A stretch of 64,000 bases of DNA from Cyrtodaria siliqua (taxonomy: Eukaryota > Mollusca > Bivalvia > Adapedonta > Hiatellidae): the NCBI GenBank assembly GCA_037043455.1, contig JAWPHD010011189.1:22216-86215 (forward strand), read 5' to 3'. Positions within the stretch are counted from its first letter, which is position 1; each line of letters begins with the position of its first letter. Under the pieces are notes generated by a model, which was given only the letters and a program-made list of their open reading frames with translations, was not told where the DNA came from and made no database searches. Shown here in pieces: positions 32,064 to 44,700 of this stretch. The position numbers and the translations under genes were made by a program.

Positions 32064-33000
32064 CTATTTAATCAATGCTTGTTTCTTTTTGTAATCACGT
32101 CGTATTACTTTTTCAATCCTGAATATTACTTGCTTTGCTTTTATCATTTCTAATTCATAAAAGCTTCCATCAATGTTTTCGTTGTTTAAATCTTTTATTT
32201 TGTATGTCACAGGATTTGTTTTTTGAATTTCATCAACAACAAATATTTCTTCAGTCCAATTCGGGGGAACCTTTTTCAAACGTTCTTTTATATTTGCTGA
32301 TTCTAACATTATCCCCTATTTTAAACTTTGGCTTAATTTGATTACTTCTCATCTTTCCACACAAGTTGAAATACACTGTTCCTTTATTTTTCTCATCACT
32401 AGCCTCAATCGGTGTAATTTTAATACTCCGATGCTTTGTATTATTATACTTCTCAACCATTTCTCGAAACACGTCTAAATATGTGTTTGTATTGTTTGCT
32501 GTGAAATATTTCCACATCCTCTCTTTTCCGAAATTAAAAGTGTGATACATTTTGATATTATTATCATCAAGAAATTGCTTAAACGTCTTGTTGTAAAATT
32601 CCACACCTTGATCACCTCGATCAACCCACAACAATTTACACTGTCTTCCTGTGCTGATTATCTGTTTGAACGCTTTGGTAATTTCTAAACCAGTTTTATT
32701 TGGAACGGGTAAAACCCAAGCAAATTTACTAAATAAATCAATAACAGTAAGCAAGTATTTAGTACCTTTGTTATACTTTGAAAACGATTGCATGTCAACC
32801 AAGTCAGCAGACCATATTTTATCAATTTCATTAACAATTACACGGCGTTGTGTGAACTTTCTTCGTATAGGCTTGTGAAGTTCATCTGCTAACTTGTTTT
32901 TTTTGGCTCTCCAAGTCCTAGTTTATATTTTGCACTAATAACAGGCTTGACTATCAAATTCTTAACAATCTTTTCTCCAATAGTTTTAGACTTACTAGAT
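32064..33000 (-). pseudogene. Polinton-type integrase
   Basis: Minus strand: LGLGEPKK, a frameshift in an A-run at about 32898, then LADELHKPIRRKF and IWSADLVDMQSFSKYNKG, which holds the first catalytic Asp. KYLLTVIDLFSKFAWVLP follows, and LLWVDRGDQGVEFYN the second Asp with a small in-frame insertion. The segment that should carry the catalytic Glu (usually ERWNRT-like) is missing between YHTFNFG and KERMWKYF, so the enzyme is dead. KYNNTKHRSIKITPIEAS is typical of this family. A frameshift near 32270 separates GDNVRISKYKRTFEKG from NWTEEIFVVDEI, a chromo-like tail. It would have inserted the element into host DNA. Confidence 0.8.
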
Positions 33001-33001
33001 T

Positions 33002-33352
33002 TTAAACCAGTAAACTGTTTGTATCACACATTGATTTATTACTAGGATTTTCATCATAACAAATATAATCTTTGCAAACAGCATCTAACTCATTTACCGG
33101 CTCTCCGCTATCAAGTGGATTACCCGGACCACAATATTTATAACCAGAAAGTGTAAGCCCTTTTTTGGGTAGCAAAGGGAGCAAAGTGTTATGAATATCA
33201 ATATTTCCACCTTCTCTGTTTTTAACAAACTTTGTTTTAGTAATACCACAATACGCACAAGTTGCTCTTAACATTTGTCTACCATTTTTTGCTAAAATAT
33301 ACTTAGGATCAACATTTTCAGTAACCATTTTTTCTTTTATACAGTAACTCAT
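33002..33352 (-). pseudogene. Zinc-ribbon and phospholipase A2-like domain protein
   Basis: 116 residues. Residues 3-40 form a degenerate zinc ribbon (YCIKEK, then CAYCGITKTKF), in which the second Cys of the first pair is gone. GYKYCGPGNPLD is the calcium-binding loop of parvovirus-type PLA2 domains, and PVNELDAVC the start of the catalytic helix. The expected HD pair is replaced: the sequence reads CKDYICYDE, one codon shorter, so catalytic His is absent. In virus-like elements this domain acts on membranes during entry. The frame ends at 33002, but an open frame with FKSSKSKTIGEKIVKN begins just beside it and leads into the integrase, so both may once have been one protein. Confidence 0.7.
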
Positions 33353-33359
33353 ATATGAT

Positions 33360-33800
33360 ATGATTAGATTAGAGGCGTTGACTAAAACAATTTTACCAAC
33401 AGTTGCTAAATTTGTTCAAAAGATATTAGGACCTCTAGCAAAAGGAGCACTTAGTGGTCTGGCTAGTACTGGAATTGGTAAACTATTCGGAAATGGGATG
33501 GTAACTATTCCTAGTGGCAAAAAACAAGCACTACTACTTGAATCAAATAATGCATTAACACTGCCACAAATAAAAAAGATAATAAAATCTGAAGGTTGTT
33601 GCCCTATTAAACTGACAAGGCAACAATAACAAGACGGGGGATTTCTCGGACTGCTTGTATCACAAGGATTAAAATTGATTGGATCTCTTATTAGCGGTTT
33701 AACTGGAAAAGGTTTGCAAGTAGGTAGAAAAGGAAAAGGACTAAGAGTTGATCGTGGAAAAGGTTTGCAAGTCGACTCACAAATTAGACCATGCAGAAGT
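33360..33800 (+). pseudogene. Small glycine-rich pX-like protein with one nonsense codon
   Basis: The frame runs 89 codons to TAA 33627-33629 (QQ-stop-QDGGFLG; a CAA to TAA change fits) and continues open to about 33830. It shows LAKGALSGLASTGIGKLFG, then a second hydrophobic Gly/Leu stretch GGFLGLLVSQGLKLIGSLIS and three copies of GKGLQV or GKGLRV. Such proteins with hydrophobic helices and basic tails sit between structural genes in Polintons and recall adenovirus pX and minor capsid proteins. The call is by resemblance; function is not known here. Confidence 0.55.
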
Positions 33801-34016
33801 ATTTCATTCATAAAGAAAAATTAAATTTGAAAAATAAACCTATCTCTAACTTAGATATAATAAAATGGGTCAAGCAGCTAGGTATACAGAAATTCAGGGG
33901 AGAGTTTAGCAAGAACAAATTACCGACAAAACAAAATAAACAAGAATGTGGTATTATTAATCTTGATGATTATATTGGACCTGGTACACACTGGACTTGT
34001 TACTATAATAATATGA
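33791..34016 (+). pseudogene. Adenain-type cysteine protease, N-terminal half
   Basis: LNLKNKPISNLDIIKWVKQL and FRGEFSKNKLP precede ECGIINLDDYIGPGTHWTCY. The latter carries the catalytic His of GTHW in the adenovirus/Ulp1-like protease fold. The frame loses family likeness right after CYYNN, at about 34013, where the inverted half begins. The family cleaves capsid precursors in Polintons and adenoviruses. Confidence 0.8.
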
Positions 34017-34021
34017 TTAGA

Positions 34022-34290
34022 TTAAAATTCATTTACAAAATATGATTTTATAATGTTTTCATTTTCTGTTGGTTTGTATGGTTTCAATAATTTGTAAAGA
34101 ATATCGTATACACTATTTCCTTCTTGCAACTTTTTGACAAAGTACAAACAGAAATATCCGCAAAGGACACTTGTTTTATATTGATATTGAATGGTGTTGT
34201 ATTTTATATTAGGTATGTAATTTAAAACATCTTTTGGTGGGCTCAGACCAAACGGATCTAAGTAATAATTATTATTATTAAAAAGTAATA
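34022..34290 (-). pseudogene. Same protease, C-terminal half, inverted
   Basis: On the minus strand NNNNYYLDPFGLSPPKDVLNY continues exactly where the plus-strand half stops, and CGYFCLYFVKKLQ carries the catalytic Cys. It ends with LLKPYKPTENENIIKSYF and a stop at 34022. Both halves are in place but in opposite orientation, so about 270 bp was inverted. Both breakpoints lie in AAT/TTA-rich runs. Confidence 0.8.
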
Positions 34291-34371
34291 ATAAAAACAT
34301 TAACCGTTTTTTAATATCTTATTTCCAAATCAGTTTTTGTCATCTTACTTCGATAAGACTAAAGCTTTTTT

Positions 34372-34417
34372 TTAAAGGGACACGCGTCAATCTTAAATAA
34401 TGGTGTGCGTCCCTTAA
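34372..34417. repeat. Short MITE remnant with TTAA flanks
   Basis: TTAA-AGGGACACGCGTCAATCTT resembles the left end of the MITE at 11535; the right end GGTGTGCGTCCC-TTAA is a poorer match. Only about 38 bp lie between the TTAA sites. It may be a solo end or an internally deleted copy. Confidence 0.4.
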
Positions 34418-34454
34418 TCTAAGAGAAATGCACTTCTCTACCTTTCAACAAACA

Positions 34455-34620
34455 TAGTTAATACGAGTTGTCGGACATGATCTATTGAATAGTACTTCGG
34501 ATGTATATACTTTGTAATCAGGATGGGAAACTTATAAATGGTCATATGTAATACTCGAATTGTCGGACATTATCTATTTAATAATACGTAGGATATATTT
34601 GTTGAAATCTGTAAGGGGCC
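34455..34620 (+). repeat. Degenerate tandem pair of about 90 bp
   Basis: GAGTTGTCGGACATGATCTATT and GAATTGTCGGACATTATCTATT-like blocks recur once with shared flanks (AATACGAG / AATACTCG). Low copy and diverged. Confidence 0.55.
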
Positions 34621-34784
34621 ATTAGTATACTACAATACACATGTACAATCCCACATTAAAGTTGTTGAGGAAAGGATCAATCGGTATATTCGAATACGAT
34701 TATGAGGATGCATGCAGGCAAGCACCCCGTGGGCACCACGTGACCGCTTGACGTAATACAGTTTTTAAAATACATATTACATAT

Positions 34785-35276
34785 TTACAGCAAGTAGTCC
34801 CTGTCGTTTGCATTATATAGAAATTAGGCCATGTCATATACATTATGCAGAAAGTAGTCGCTGTCGTATGCATGACACAGACAGTAGTCCCTGTTGTATG
34901 CATAATACATAAAGTAATCCATGTCGTATGCATTATACAGAAAGTAGTCCCTGTCGTATACATAATACAAAAAGTAATCCCTGTCGTAAGCATTATACAG
35001 AAAGTAGTCACTGTTGTATGCATTGTATAGAAATGAGTCACTGTAGTTTGCATTATGCAGGAAGTAGTCCCTGTCGTTTGCATTATATAGAAATTAGTCC
35101 TTGTCGTATACATTATGCAGAAAGTAGTCGCTGTCGTATACATTACACAGACAGTAGTCCCTGTTGTATGTATAATACAGAAAGTAGTTCATGCCGTATA
35201 CATTATACAGAAAGTAGTCCCTGTCGTATGCATTATACAGAAAGTAGTCCCTGTCGTAAATATTATACAGAATAAA
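34785..35276 (+). repeat. 30-bp minisatellite A, second block
   Basis: About 16 copies of the family seen at 29065-29595, in the same orientation. It passes directly into the 40-bp array at 35277. Confidence 0.9.
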
Positions 35277-37705
35277 GTATAATAATTCATATGTTCAGTG
35301 ACATATTTGTACTTAAGTATAATAATGCATATGATCAGTGAAATATATGTACTTAAGTATAATAATGCATATGTTCAGCGAAATATGTATACCTAAGTAT
35401 AATAATGCATATGATCAGTGAAATATGTGTACTTAAGTATAATAATGCATATGATCAGTGAAATATGTACTTAAGTATAATAATGCATATGATCAGTGAA
35501 AAACGTGTACTTAATTATAATAATGCATATGATCAGTGAAATATATGTACTTAAGTATAATAATGCATATGTTCTGCGAAATATGTATACCTAAGTATAA
35601 TAATGCATATAATCAGTGAAATATGAATACTTAAGTATAATAATGCAAATGTTCAGCGAAATATGTGTACTTACGTATAATAATGCATATGATCAGCGGA
35701 ATATGTGTACTGAAGTATAATAAAGCATATCATTAGTGAAATATATTTGCGTACGTATAATAATGCATATGTTAAGTGAAATATGTGTACTAAAGTATAA
35801 TAATGCATATGATCACTGGCATATATGTACTTAAGTATAATAATGCATATGTTCAGCGGAATATGTTTACTTAAGTATAATAATGCATATGATCAGCGAA
35901 CTATGTGTACTTAAGTATAATAAAGCATATGATTAGTTAAATATATTTGCCAACGTATACTAATGCATATGTTACGTGAAATATGTGTACTAAAGTATAA
36001 TCATGCAAATGATAAATGAAATATGAGTACTGAAGTATAATAATGCATATGATAAGTGAAATATGTGTACTGAAGCATAAATAAGTGAAATATGTGTACT
36101 AAAGTATAATAATGCATATGATCAGTGAAATATGTGTACTTATGTATAATAATGCATATGATCAGCGAAATTTGAGTACTGAAGTATAGTAGTGCATATG
36201 ATAAGTGAAATATGTGTACCGAAGCATAAATAAGTGAAATATGTGTACTGAAGTACAATAATGCATATGTTCAGCGAAATATGTGTACTTATGTATAATA
36301 ATGCATATGATCAGCGGAATATGTTTACTTAAGTATAATAATGCATATGATCAGCGAACTATGTGTACTTAAGTATAATAAAGCATATGATTAGTTAAAT
36401 ATATTTGCCAACGTATACTAATGCATATGTTACGTGAAATATGTGTACTAAAGTATAATCATGCAAATGATAAATGAAATATGAGTACTGAAGTATAATA
36501 ATGCATATGATAAGTGAAATATGTGTACTGAAGCATAAATAAGTGAAATATGTGTACTAAAGTATAATAATGCATATGATCAGTGAAATATGTGTACTTA
36601 TGTATAATAATGCATATGATCAGCGAAATTTGAGTACTGAAGTATAGTAGTGCATATGATAAGTGAAATATGTGTACCGAAGCATAAATAAGTGAAATAT
36701 GTGTACTGAAGTACAATAATGCATATGTTCAGCGAAATATGTGTACTTATGTATAATAATGCATATGATCAGTGAAATAAGTGTACTGAAGTATATTAAT
36801 GCATATGATCAGCGAAATATGTGTACTACCGTATAGTAATGCATATGATCAGTGGTATATGTGTACTGATGTATAATAATGCATATGATCAGCGAAATAT
36901 GTGTACTACCGTATAGTAATGCATATGATTAGTGGTATATGTGTATTGAAGTATAATAATGCATATGATCAGCGAAATATTTGTAATGAAGTATAATAAT
37001 GCATATGATCAGTGAAATATGTGTACTGAAGTATAATAATGCATATGACCAGCGAAATATGTGTACTGAAATATAATAATGCATATGATCAGTGAAATAT
37101 GTGTACTGAAGTATAATAATGCATATGATCAGCGAAATATGTGTACTACAGTTTAGTAATGCATATGATCAGTGGTATGTGTGTACTGAAGTTTAATAAT
37201 GTATATGATCAACGAAATAAGTGTACTACCCTATAGTAATGCATATGATCAGTGTAATATGTGTACTGAAGTATAATAATGCATATGATCAGTGACATAT
37301 TTGTACTAACGTATAATACTGCATATGTTCAGTGAAACCTGTATACTTAAGTATAATAATGCATATGATCAGTGACATATGTGTATTAACGTATAATAAT
37401 GCATATGTTCAATGAAATGTGTGTACTTAAGTATAATAATGCATATGTTTAGTGAAATATGTGTACTAACGTATACTAATGCATATTTTCAGTGAAATAT
37501 GTGTACTTAAGTATGATAATGCATAGGTTCAGTGAAATATGTGTACTAACGTATAATAATGCATATGTTCAATGAAATATGTGTACTAACGTTTAATAAT
37601 GCATATGTTCAGTGAAATTTGTGTACTAACGTATACTAATGCCTTTGTTTAGTGAAATAGGTGTACTAACGTATACTAATGCATATGTTCAGCGAAATAT
37701 GTCGC
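35277..37705 (+). repeat. 40-bp minisatellite C, large block, about 61 copies
   Basis: Units of GTATAATAATGCATATGATC plus AGTGAAATATGTGTACTTAA with frequent point variants. A stretch of about 458 bp is duplicated (from about 35860 and again from about 36318), including unusual units such as ACCGAAGCATAAATAAGTG. Later units favour CTAACGTATACTAATGC variants. Confidence 0.95.
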
Positions 37706-38342
37706 ATTAAGTATTGATTTAATCAATTTTTTAATTAACTGTAGAGAACATTAACTGTAGAGAACGAGAGGTTGGTGCATGAACATTCGTTCTGCGGGAT
37801 TTCTGGTAGTAGCCTAGATTTGTTTTCTCTTTGACTGCTGCAGTTGTTCAGTATAAGTATGGATACATCTGTAGATGGTTCTAGTTAGTCAGTAAACCTT
37901 ATGGGAGACTCCCTCCCCTAGCTTCCCCAATCTAACCCGTTTAGCCTCATTCTTTGTAACTGATGTAATGATAGCTCGTATAATATTCAATAACAAAATC
38001 TAGCCCGTAATAGCATTTGCTTATGTCGGCTGTTGTCGTATATTAAATATCTGCTGCAACACAGTCAGCAACATTAACTCTGCCCTCTTGTTTCATCTTA
38101 GGTAAGTGTACAAACCCATACATTGCAAGAGTCTCTTTGCATTTTGTACCTTCTATGTCGCATACTGTTCTTTCAAACGCTGATTTAAAATCTGATATTG
38201 TAGATCATATTCTCCCCTGTATTTTACAAATATGTTTTATACCGAGTGAACAACATGTTGTACAAATTCAGAACGAATAGCTACGTGATATTAATTTTCT
38301 TATTATAATAAATGTCAAGGTGAGCACGTGAAATGTGCAAAA
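37706..38342. other. No feature recognised
   Basis: Spacer between the 40-bp array and a SINE piece. It contains short runs such as TTAACTGTAGAGAACATTAACTG but no gene. Confidence 0.45.
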
Positions 38343-38480
38343 GCCTCTGCGGGTTCGAATATCAATGAGGGATCGACTAGTCAAGTGAATACGTGTCGAT
38401 TATTACGGATGGTGGGAGGTATACAGCATTGATTTTACCCAGGAAAAGAAAAATGGCTGTTCTGCCTCTGCGCACCTGGG
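38343..38480 (+). mobile_element. 5'-truncated SINE, same family as 13609-13951
   Basis: It starts inside the tRNA head at GCCTCTGCGGGTTCGAATAT (B box) and continues with GTCGATTATTACGGATGG, GGGAGGTATACAGCA and TTTACCCAGGAAAAG, which match the SINE at 13609-13951. The A box and the 3' module are missing. Confidence 0.7.
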
Positions 38481-38777
38481 TAAAAAGTTTGTATACAGAG
38501 ATTTTGTCTGTTTTGCATAGACATATATAAATAAAAAAATACAAATACAGCACTTCTCTGAATCCGCAATGCACTGATCTCTTATATATTACATCAGCAA
38601 ATTCGACCATCGTATATAGCCTAAAATGTGCTGACAATGACGCAACATAGAATTCAACAAACCATATGCAAAATACTTTGAATTGCATGTTGTTTAACGG
38701 TTCACCAACACATTGTAGGTTATTTAGTGCCGCACAAAATACAAAAATGTATACATTTGAGAAAACTGAAGTGGATG

Positions 38778-41700
38778 TATTTAGTATATCGTTATTTTTG
38801 TATCGGTATACTTACATATTCTATGAGAACGTGTATACAGTTATATAATATATCGTTATAGTTTTATCGGTATACTTACATATACTATGAGAACGATTAT
38901 ACAGTTATATAGTATATCGTTATTGTTGTATCGGTATAATTACATATACTATGAGAACGTTTATACAGTTATATAGTATATCGTTATTGTTGTATCGGTA
39001 TACTTACATATACTATGAGAACGATTATACATTTATATAGTACATCGTTATTGTTGTATCGGTATACTTACATATACTATGAGAACGATTATACATTTAT
39101 ATAGTATATCGTTATTGTTTTATCGGTATAATTACATATACTAAGAGAACGTTTATACAGTTATATAGTATATCGTTATTGTTGTATCGGTATACTTACA
39201 TATACTATGAGAACGTTTATATAGTAATGTACTATATCGTTATTGTTGTATCGGTATACTTACATATACTATGAGAACGTTTATACAGTTATATAGTATA
39301 TCCTTATTGTTGTATCGGTATAATTACATATACTATGAGAACGTTTATACATTTATATAGTATATCGTTATTGTGTTATCGGTATACTTACATATACTAT
39401 GAGAACGTTTATACAGTTATATAGTATATCGTTATTGTTTTATCGGTATACTTACATATACTATGAGAACGTTTACACAGTTATATAGTATATCGTTATT
39501 GTTTTATCGGTATACTTACATATACTATGAGAACGTTTATACAGTTATAAAGTATATCGTTATTGTTGTATCGGTATAACTTACATATACTATGAGAACG
39601 TTTATACAGTTATATAGTTATATCGTATTGTTGTATCGGTATACTTACATATACTATGAGAACGTTTATACAGTTATATAGTATATCGTTATTGTTGTAC
39701 CGGTATACGTTACATATACCTATGAGAACGTTTACAACAGTTATATAGTATATCGTTATTGTTGTATTGGTATACTTACATATATTATGAGAACGTTTAC
39801 ACAGTTATATAGTATATCTTTATTGTTTTATCGGTATACTTACATATACTATGAGAACGTTTATACAGTTATATAGTATATTGTTATTGTGTTATGGGTA
39901 TAATTACGTACACCATGATAACGTTTATACAGTTATATAGTATATCGTTAGTGTTGTTTCGGTATACTTACATATACTATGAGAACGATTATACACTTAT
40001 ATAGTATATCGTTATTGTTGTATCGGTATAATTACATATACTATGAGAACGTTTATACAGTTATATAGTATATCGTTATTGTTGTATCGGTATACTTACA
40101 TATACTATGAGAACGATTATACATTTATATAGTATATCGTTATTGTTGTATCGGTTATACTTACATATACTATGAGAACGATTATACATTTATATAGTAT
40201 ATCGTTATTGTTTTATCGGTATAATGACATATACTATGAGAACGTTTAAACAGTTATATAGTATATCCTTATTGTTGTATCGGTATACTTACATATACTA
40301 TGAGAACGTTTATATAGTTATGTAGTATATCGTTATTGTTGTATCGGTATACTTACATATACTATGAGAACGTTTATATAGTTATATAGTATATCCTCAT
40401 TGTTGTATCGGTATAATTACATATACTATGAGAACATTTATACATTTATATAGTATATCGTTATTGTTTTTATCGGTATAATTACATATACTAGTGAGAA
40501 CGTTTATACAGGTATATAGTATATTCTTATTGTTGTATCGGTATACTTACATATACTATGAGAACGTTTATATAGTTATGTAGTATATCGTTATTGTTGT
40601 ATCAGTATACTTACATATACGATGAGAACGTTTATACAGTTATATAGTATATCGTTATTGTTGTTTCGGTATAATTACATATACTATGAGAACGTTTATA
40701 CAGTTATATAGTATATCGTATTGTTGTATCGGTATACTTACATATACTATGAGAAAGTTTATACAGTTATATAGTATATCGTTATTGTTGTACCGGTATA
40801 CTTACATATACTATGAGAACGTTTATACAGTTATAAAGTATATCGTTATTGTTGTATCGGTATACTTACATATACTATGAGAACGTTTATACAGTTATAT
40901 AGTATATCGTATTGTTGTATCGGTATACTTACATATACTATGAGAAAGTTTATACAGTTATATAGTATATCGTTATTGTTGTACCGGTATACTTACATAT
41001 ACTATGAGAACGTTTATACAGTTATACTAGTATATCGTTATTGTTGTATTGGTAAACTTACATATACTATGAGAACGTTTACACAGTTATATAGTATATC
41101 GTTATTGTTGTATCGGTATACTTACATATACTATGAGAACGTTATACAGTTATATAGTATATCGTTAATGTGTTATCGGTATAATTACATATACTATGAG
41201 AACGTTTATACAGTTATATAGTATATCGTTATTATTGTATCGGTAAAATTACATATTCTATGAGAACTTGTATACAGTTATATAGTTTGTTTATCGTTAT
41301 TGTTGTATCGGTATACTTACATATACTATGAGAACGTTTATACAGTTATATAGTATATCGTTATTGTTGTATCTGTATACTTACTTAAACTATGAGAACG
41401 TTTATACAGTTATATAGTATATCGTTATTGTTGTATCGGTATAATTACATGCATACTATGAGAACGTTTATACAGTTATATAGTATATCGTTATTGTGTT
41501 ATCGGTATAATTACATATACTATGAGAACGTTTATACAATTATATAGTATATCGTTATTGTTGTATCGGTATACTTACATATACTATGAGAACGTTTATA
41601 CAGTTATATAGTATATCGTTATTGTGTTATCGGTATACTTACATATACTATGAGAACGTTTATACAGTTATACAGTATATCGTTATTGTTGTATCGGTAT

Positions 41701-44700
41701 AATTACATACACTATGAGAACGTTTATACAGTTATATTATATATCGTTATTGTTGTATCGGTATACTTACATATACTATGATAACGTTTATACAGTTATA
41801 TAGTATATCGTTATTGTTGTATCGGTATAATTAAATATTCTATGAGAACGTGTATACAGTTATATAGTATATCGTTATTGTTGTATCGGTATACTTACAT
41901 ATACTATGAGAACGTGTATACAGTTATATAGTATATCGTTTATGAGAACGTTTATACAGTTTTATAGTATATCGTTATTGTTTTATCGGTATAATTACAT
42001 ATACTATGAGAACGTTTATACAGTTATATAGTATATCGTTATTGTTGTATCGGTATACTTACATATACTTTGAGAACGTTTATACAGTTATATAGTATAT
42101 CGTTATTGTGTTATCGCTATACTTACATATACTATGAGAACGTTTATACAGTTATATAGTATATCGTTATTGTTGTATCGGTATAATTACATACACTATG
42201 AGAACGTTTATACAGTTATATAGTATATCGTTATTTTTGTATCGGTATACTTACATATACTATGATAACGTTTATACAGTTATATAGTATATCGTTATTG
42301 TTGTATCGGTATACTTACATATACTATGAGAACGTTTATACAGTTATATAGTATATCGTTTATGAGAACGTTTATACAGTTATATAGTATATCATTATTG
42401 TTTTATCGGTATAATTACATATACTATGAGAAGGTTTATACAGTTATATAGTATATCGTTTATGAGAACGTTTATACAGTTATATAGTATATCGTTATTG
42501 TTTTATCGGTATAATTACATATACTATGAGAACGTTTATACAGTTATATAGTATATCGTTATTGTTGTATCGGTATACTTACATATACTTTGAGAACGTT
42601 TATACAGTTATATAGTATATCGTTATTGTGTTATCGGTATACTTACATATACTATGAGAACGTTTATACAGTTATATAGTATATCGTTATTGTTGTATCG
42701 GTATAATTACATACACTATGAGAACGTTTATACAGTTATATTATATATCGTTATTGTTGAATCGGTATACTTACATATACTATGATAACGTTTATGCAGT
42801 TATATAGTATATCGTTATTGTTGTATCGGTATAATTAAATATTCTATGAGAACGTGTATACAGTTATATAGAATATCGTTATTGTTGTATCGGTATACTT
42901 ACATATACTATGAGAACGTTTATACAGTTATATATTATATCGTTTATGAGAACGTTTATACAGTTATATAGTATATCGTTATTGTTTTATCGGTATACTT
43001 ACATATACTATGAGAACGTTTATACAGTTATATAGTATATCGTTATTGTTGTATCGGTATACTTACATATACTTTGAGAACGTTTATACAGTTATATAGT
43101 ATATCGTTATTGTGTTATCGGTATACTTACATAAACTATGAGAACGTTTATACAGTTATATAGTATATCGTTATTGTTGTATCGGTATAATTACATACAC
43201 TATGAGAACGTTTATACAGTTATATAGTATATCGTTATTTTTGTATCGGTATACTTACATATACTATGATAACGTTTATACAGTTATATAGTATATCGTT
43301 ATTGTTGTATCGGTATAATTACATATTCTATGAGAACGTGTATACAGTTATATAGTATATCGTTCTTATTGTATCGGTACACTTACATATACTATGAGAA
43401 CGTTTATACAGTTATATAGTATATCGTTATTGTTGTATCTATATACTTGCATATACTATGAGAACGTTTATACAGTTATATGGTATATCGTTATTGTGTT
43501 ATCGGTATAATTACATATACTATGAGAACGTTTATACAGTTATATAGTATATCGTTATTGTTGTATCGGTATAATTACATACACTATGAGATTGTTTATA
43601 CAGTTATATAGTATATCGTTATTGTTGTATCGGTATACTTACATATACTATGAGAACGTTTATACAGTTATACAGTATATCGTTATTGTTGTATCGGTAT
43701 AATTACATATACTATGAGAACGTTTATACAGTTATATAGTATATCGTTATTGTTGTATCGGTATAATTACATATTCTATGAGAACGTGTAAACAGTTATA
43801 TAGTATATCGTTATTGTTGTATCGGTATACTTACATATACTATGAGAACGTTTATACAGTTATATAGTATATCGTTATTGTTGTATCGGTATAATTACAT
43901 ATACTATGAGAACGTTTATACAGTTATACAGTAGATCGTTATTGTTGTATCGGTATAATTACATATACTATGAGAACGTTTATACAGTTATATAGTATAT
44001 CGTTATTGTTGTATCGGTATACTAACATATACTATGAGAACGTTTATACAGTTATATAGTATATCGTTATTGTGTTATCGGTATAATTACATATACTATG
44101 AGAACGTTTATACAGTTATATAGTATATCGTTATTGTTGTATCGGTATACTAACGTATACTATGAGAACGTTTATACAGTTATATAGTATATCGTTATTG
44201 TTGTATCGGTATACTTACATATACTATGATAACGTTTATACAGTTATATATATATATCGTTATTGTTGTATCGGTATAATTAAATATTCTATGAGAACGT
44301 GTATACAGTTATATAGTATATCGTTATTGTTGTATCGGTATACTTACATATACTATGAGAACGTTTATACAGTTATATAGTATATCGTTTATGAGAACGT
44401 TTATACAGTTATATAGTATATCGTTATTGTTTTATCGGTATAATTACATATACTATGAGAACGTTTGTACAGTTATATAGTATATCGTTATTGTTGTATC
44501 GGTATAATTACATATACTATAAGAACGTTTATACAGTTATATAGTAATATCGTTATTGTTGTATCGGTATACTTACATATACTATGAGAACGTTTATACA
44601 GTTATATAGTATAATCGTTATTGTTGTATCGGTATACTTACATATACTATGAGAACGTTTATACAGTTATATAGTATATCGTTATTGTTTTATCGGTATA

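Larger units (their letters stand above)
32040..34310. mobile_element. Polinton/Maverick-type fragment, rearranged
   Basis: Four genes typical of Polintons lie here as relics: a PLA2-like protein and an integrase on the minus strand (33352 to 32064), and a small pX-like membrane-active protein and an adenain-type protease on the plus strand (33360 onward). No DNA polymerase B, packaging ATPase, capsid gene or terminal inverted repeat is present, so this is a fragment. The protease is interrupted by an inversion. The order and the broken frames show long inactivity. Confidence 0.75.

Noticed and set aside
27645..37705. CRISPR-like arrays
   Set aside because: Units are contiguous without unique spacers, there are no cas genes, and the context is an animal genome.
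38377..38688. 103-codon minus-strand frame
   Set aside because: It overlaps the SINE fragment and unique flank, with no domain or codon signal.
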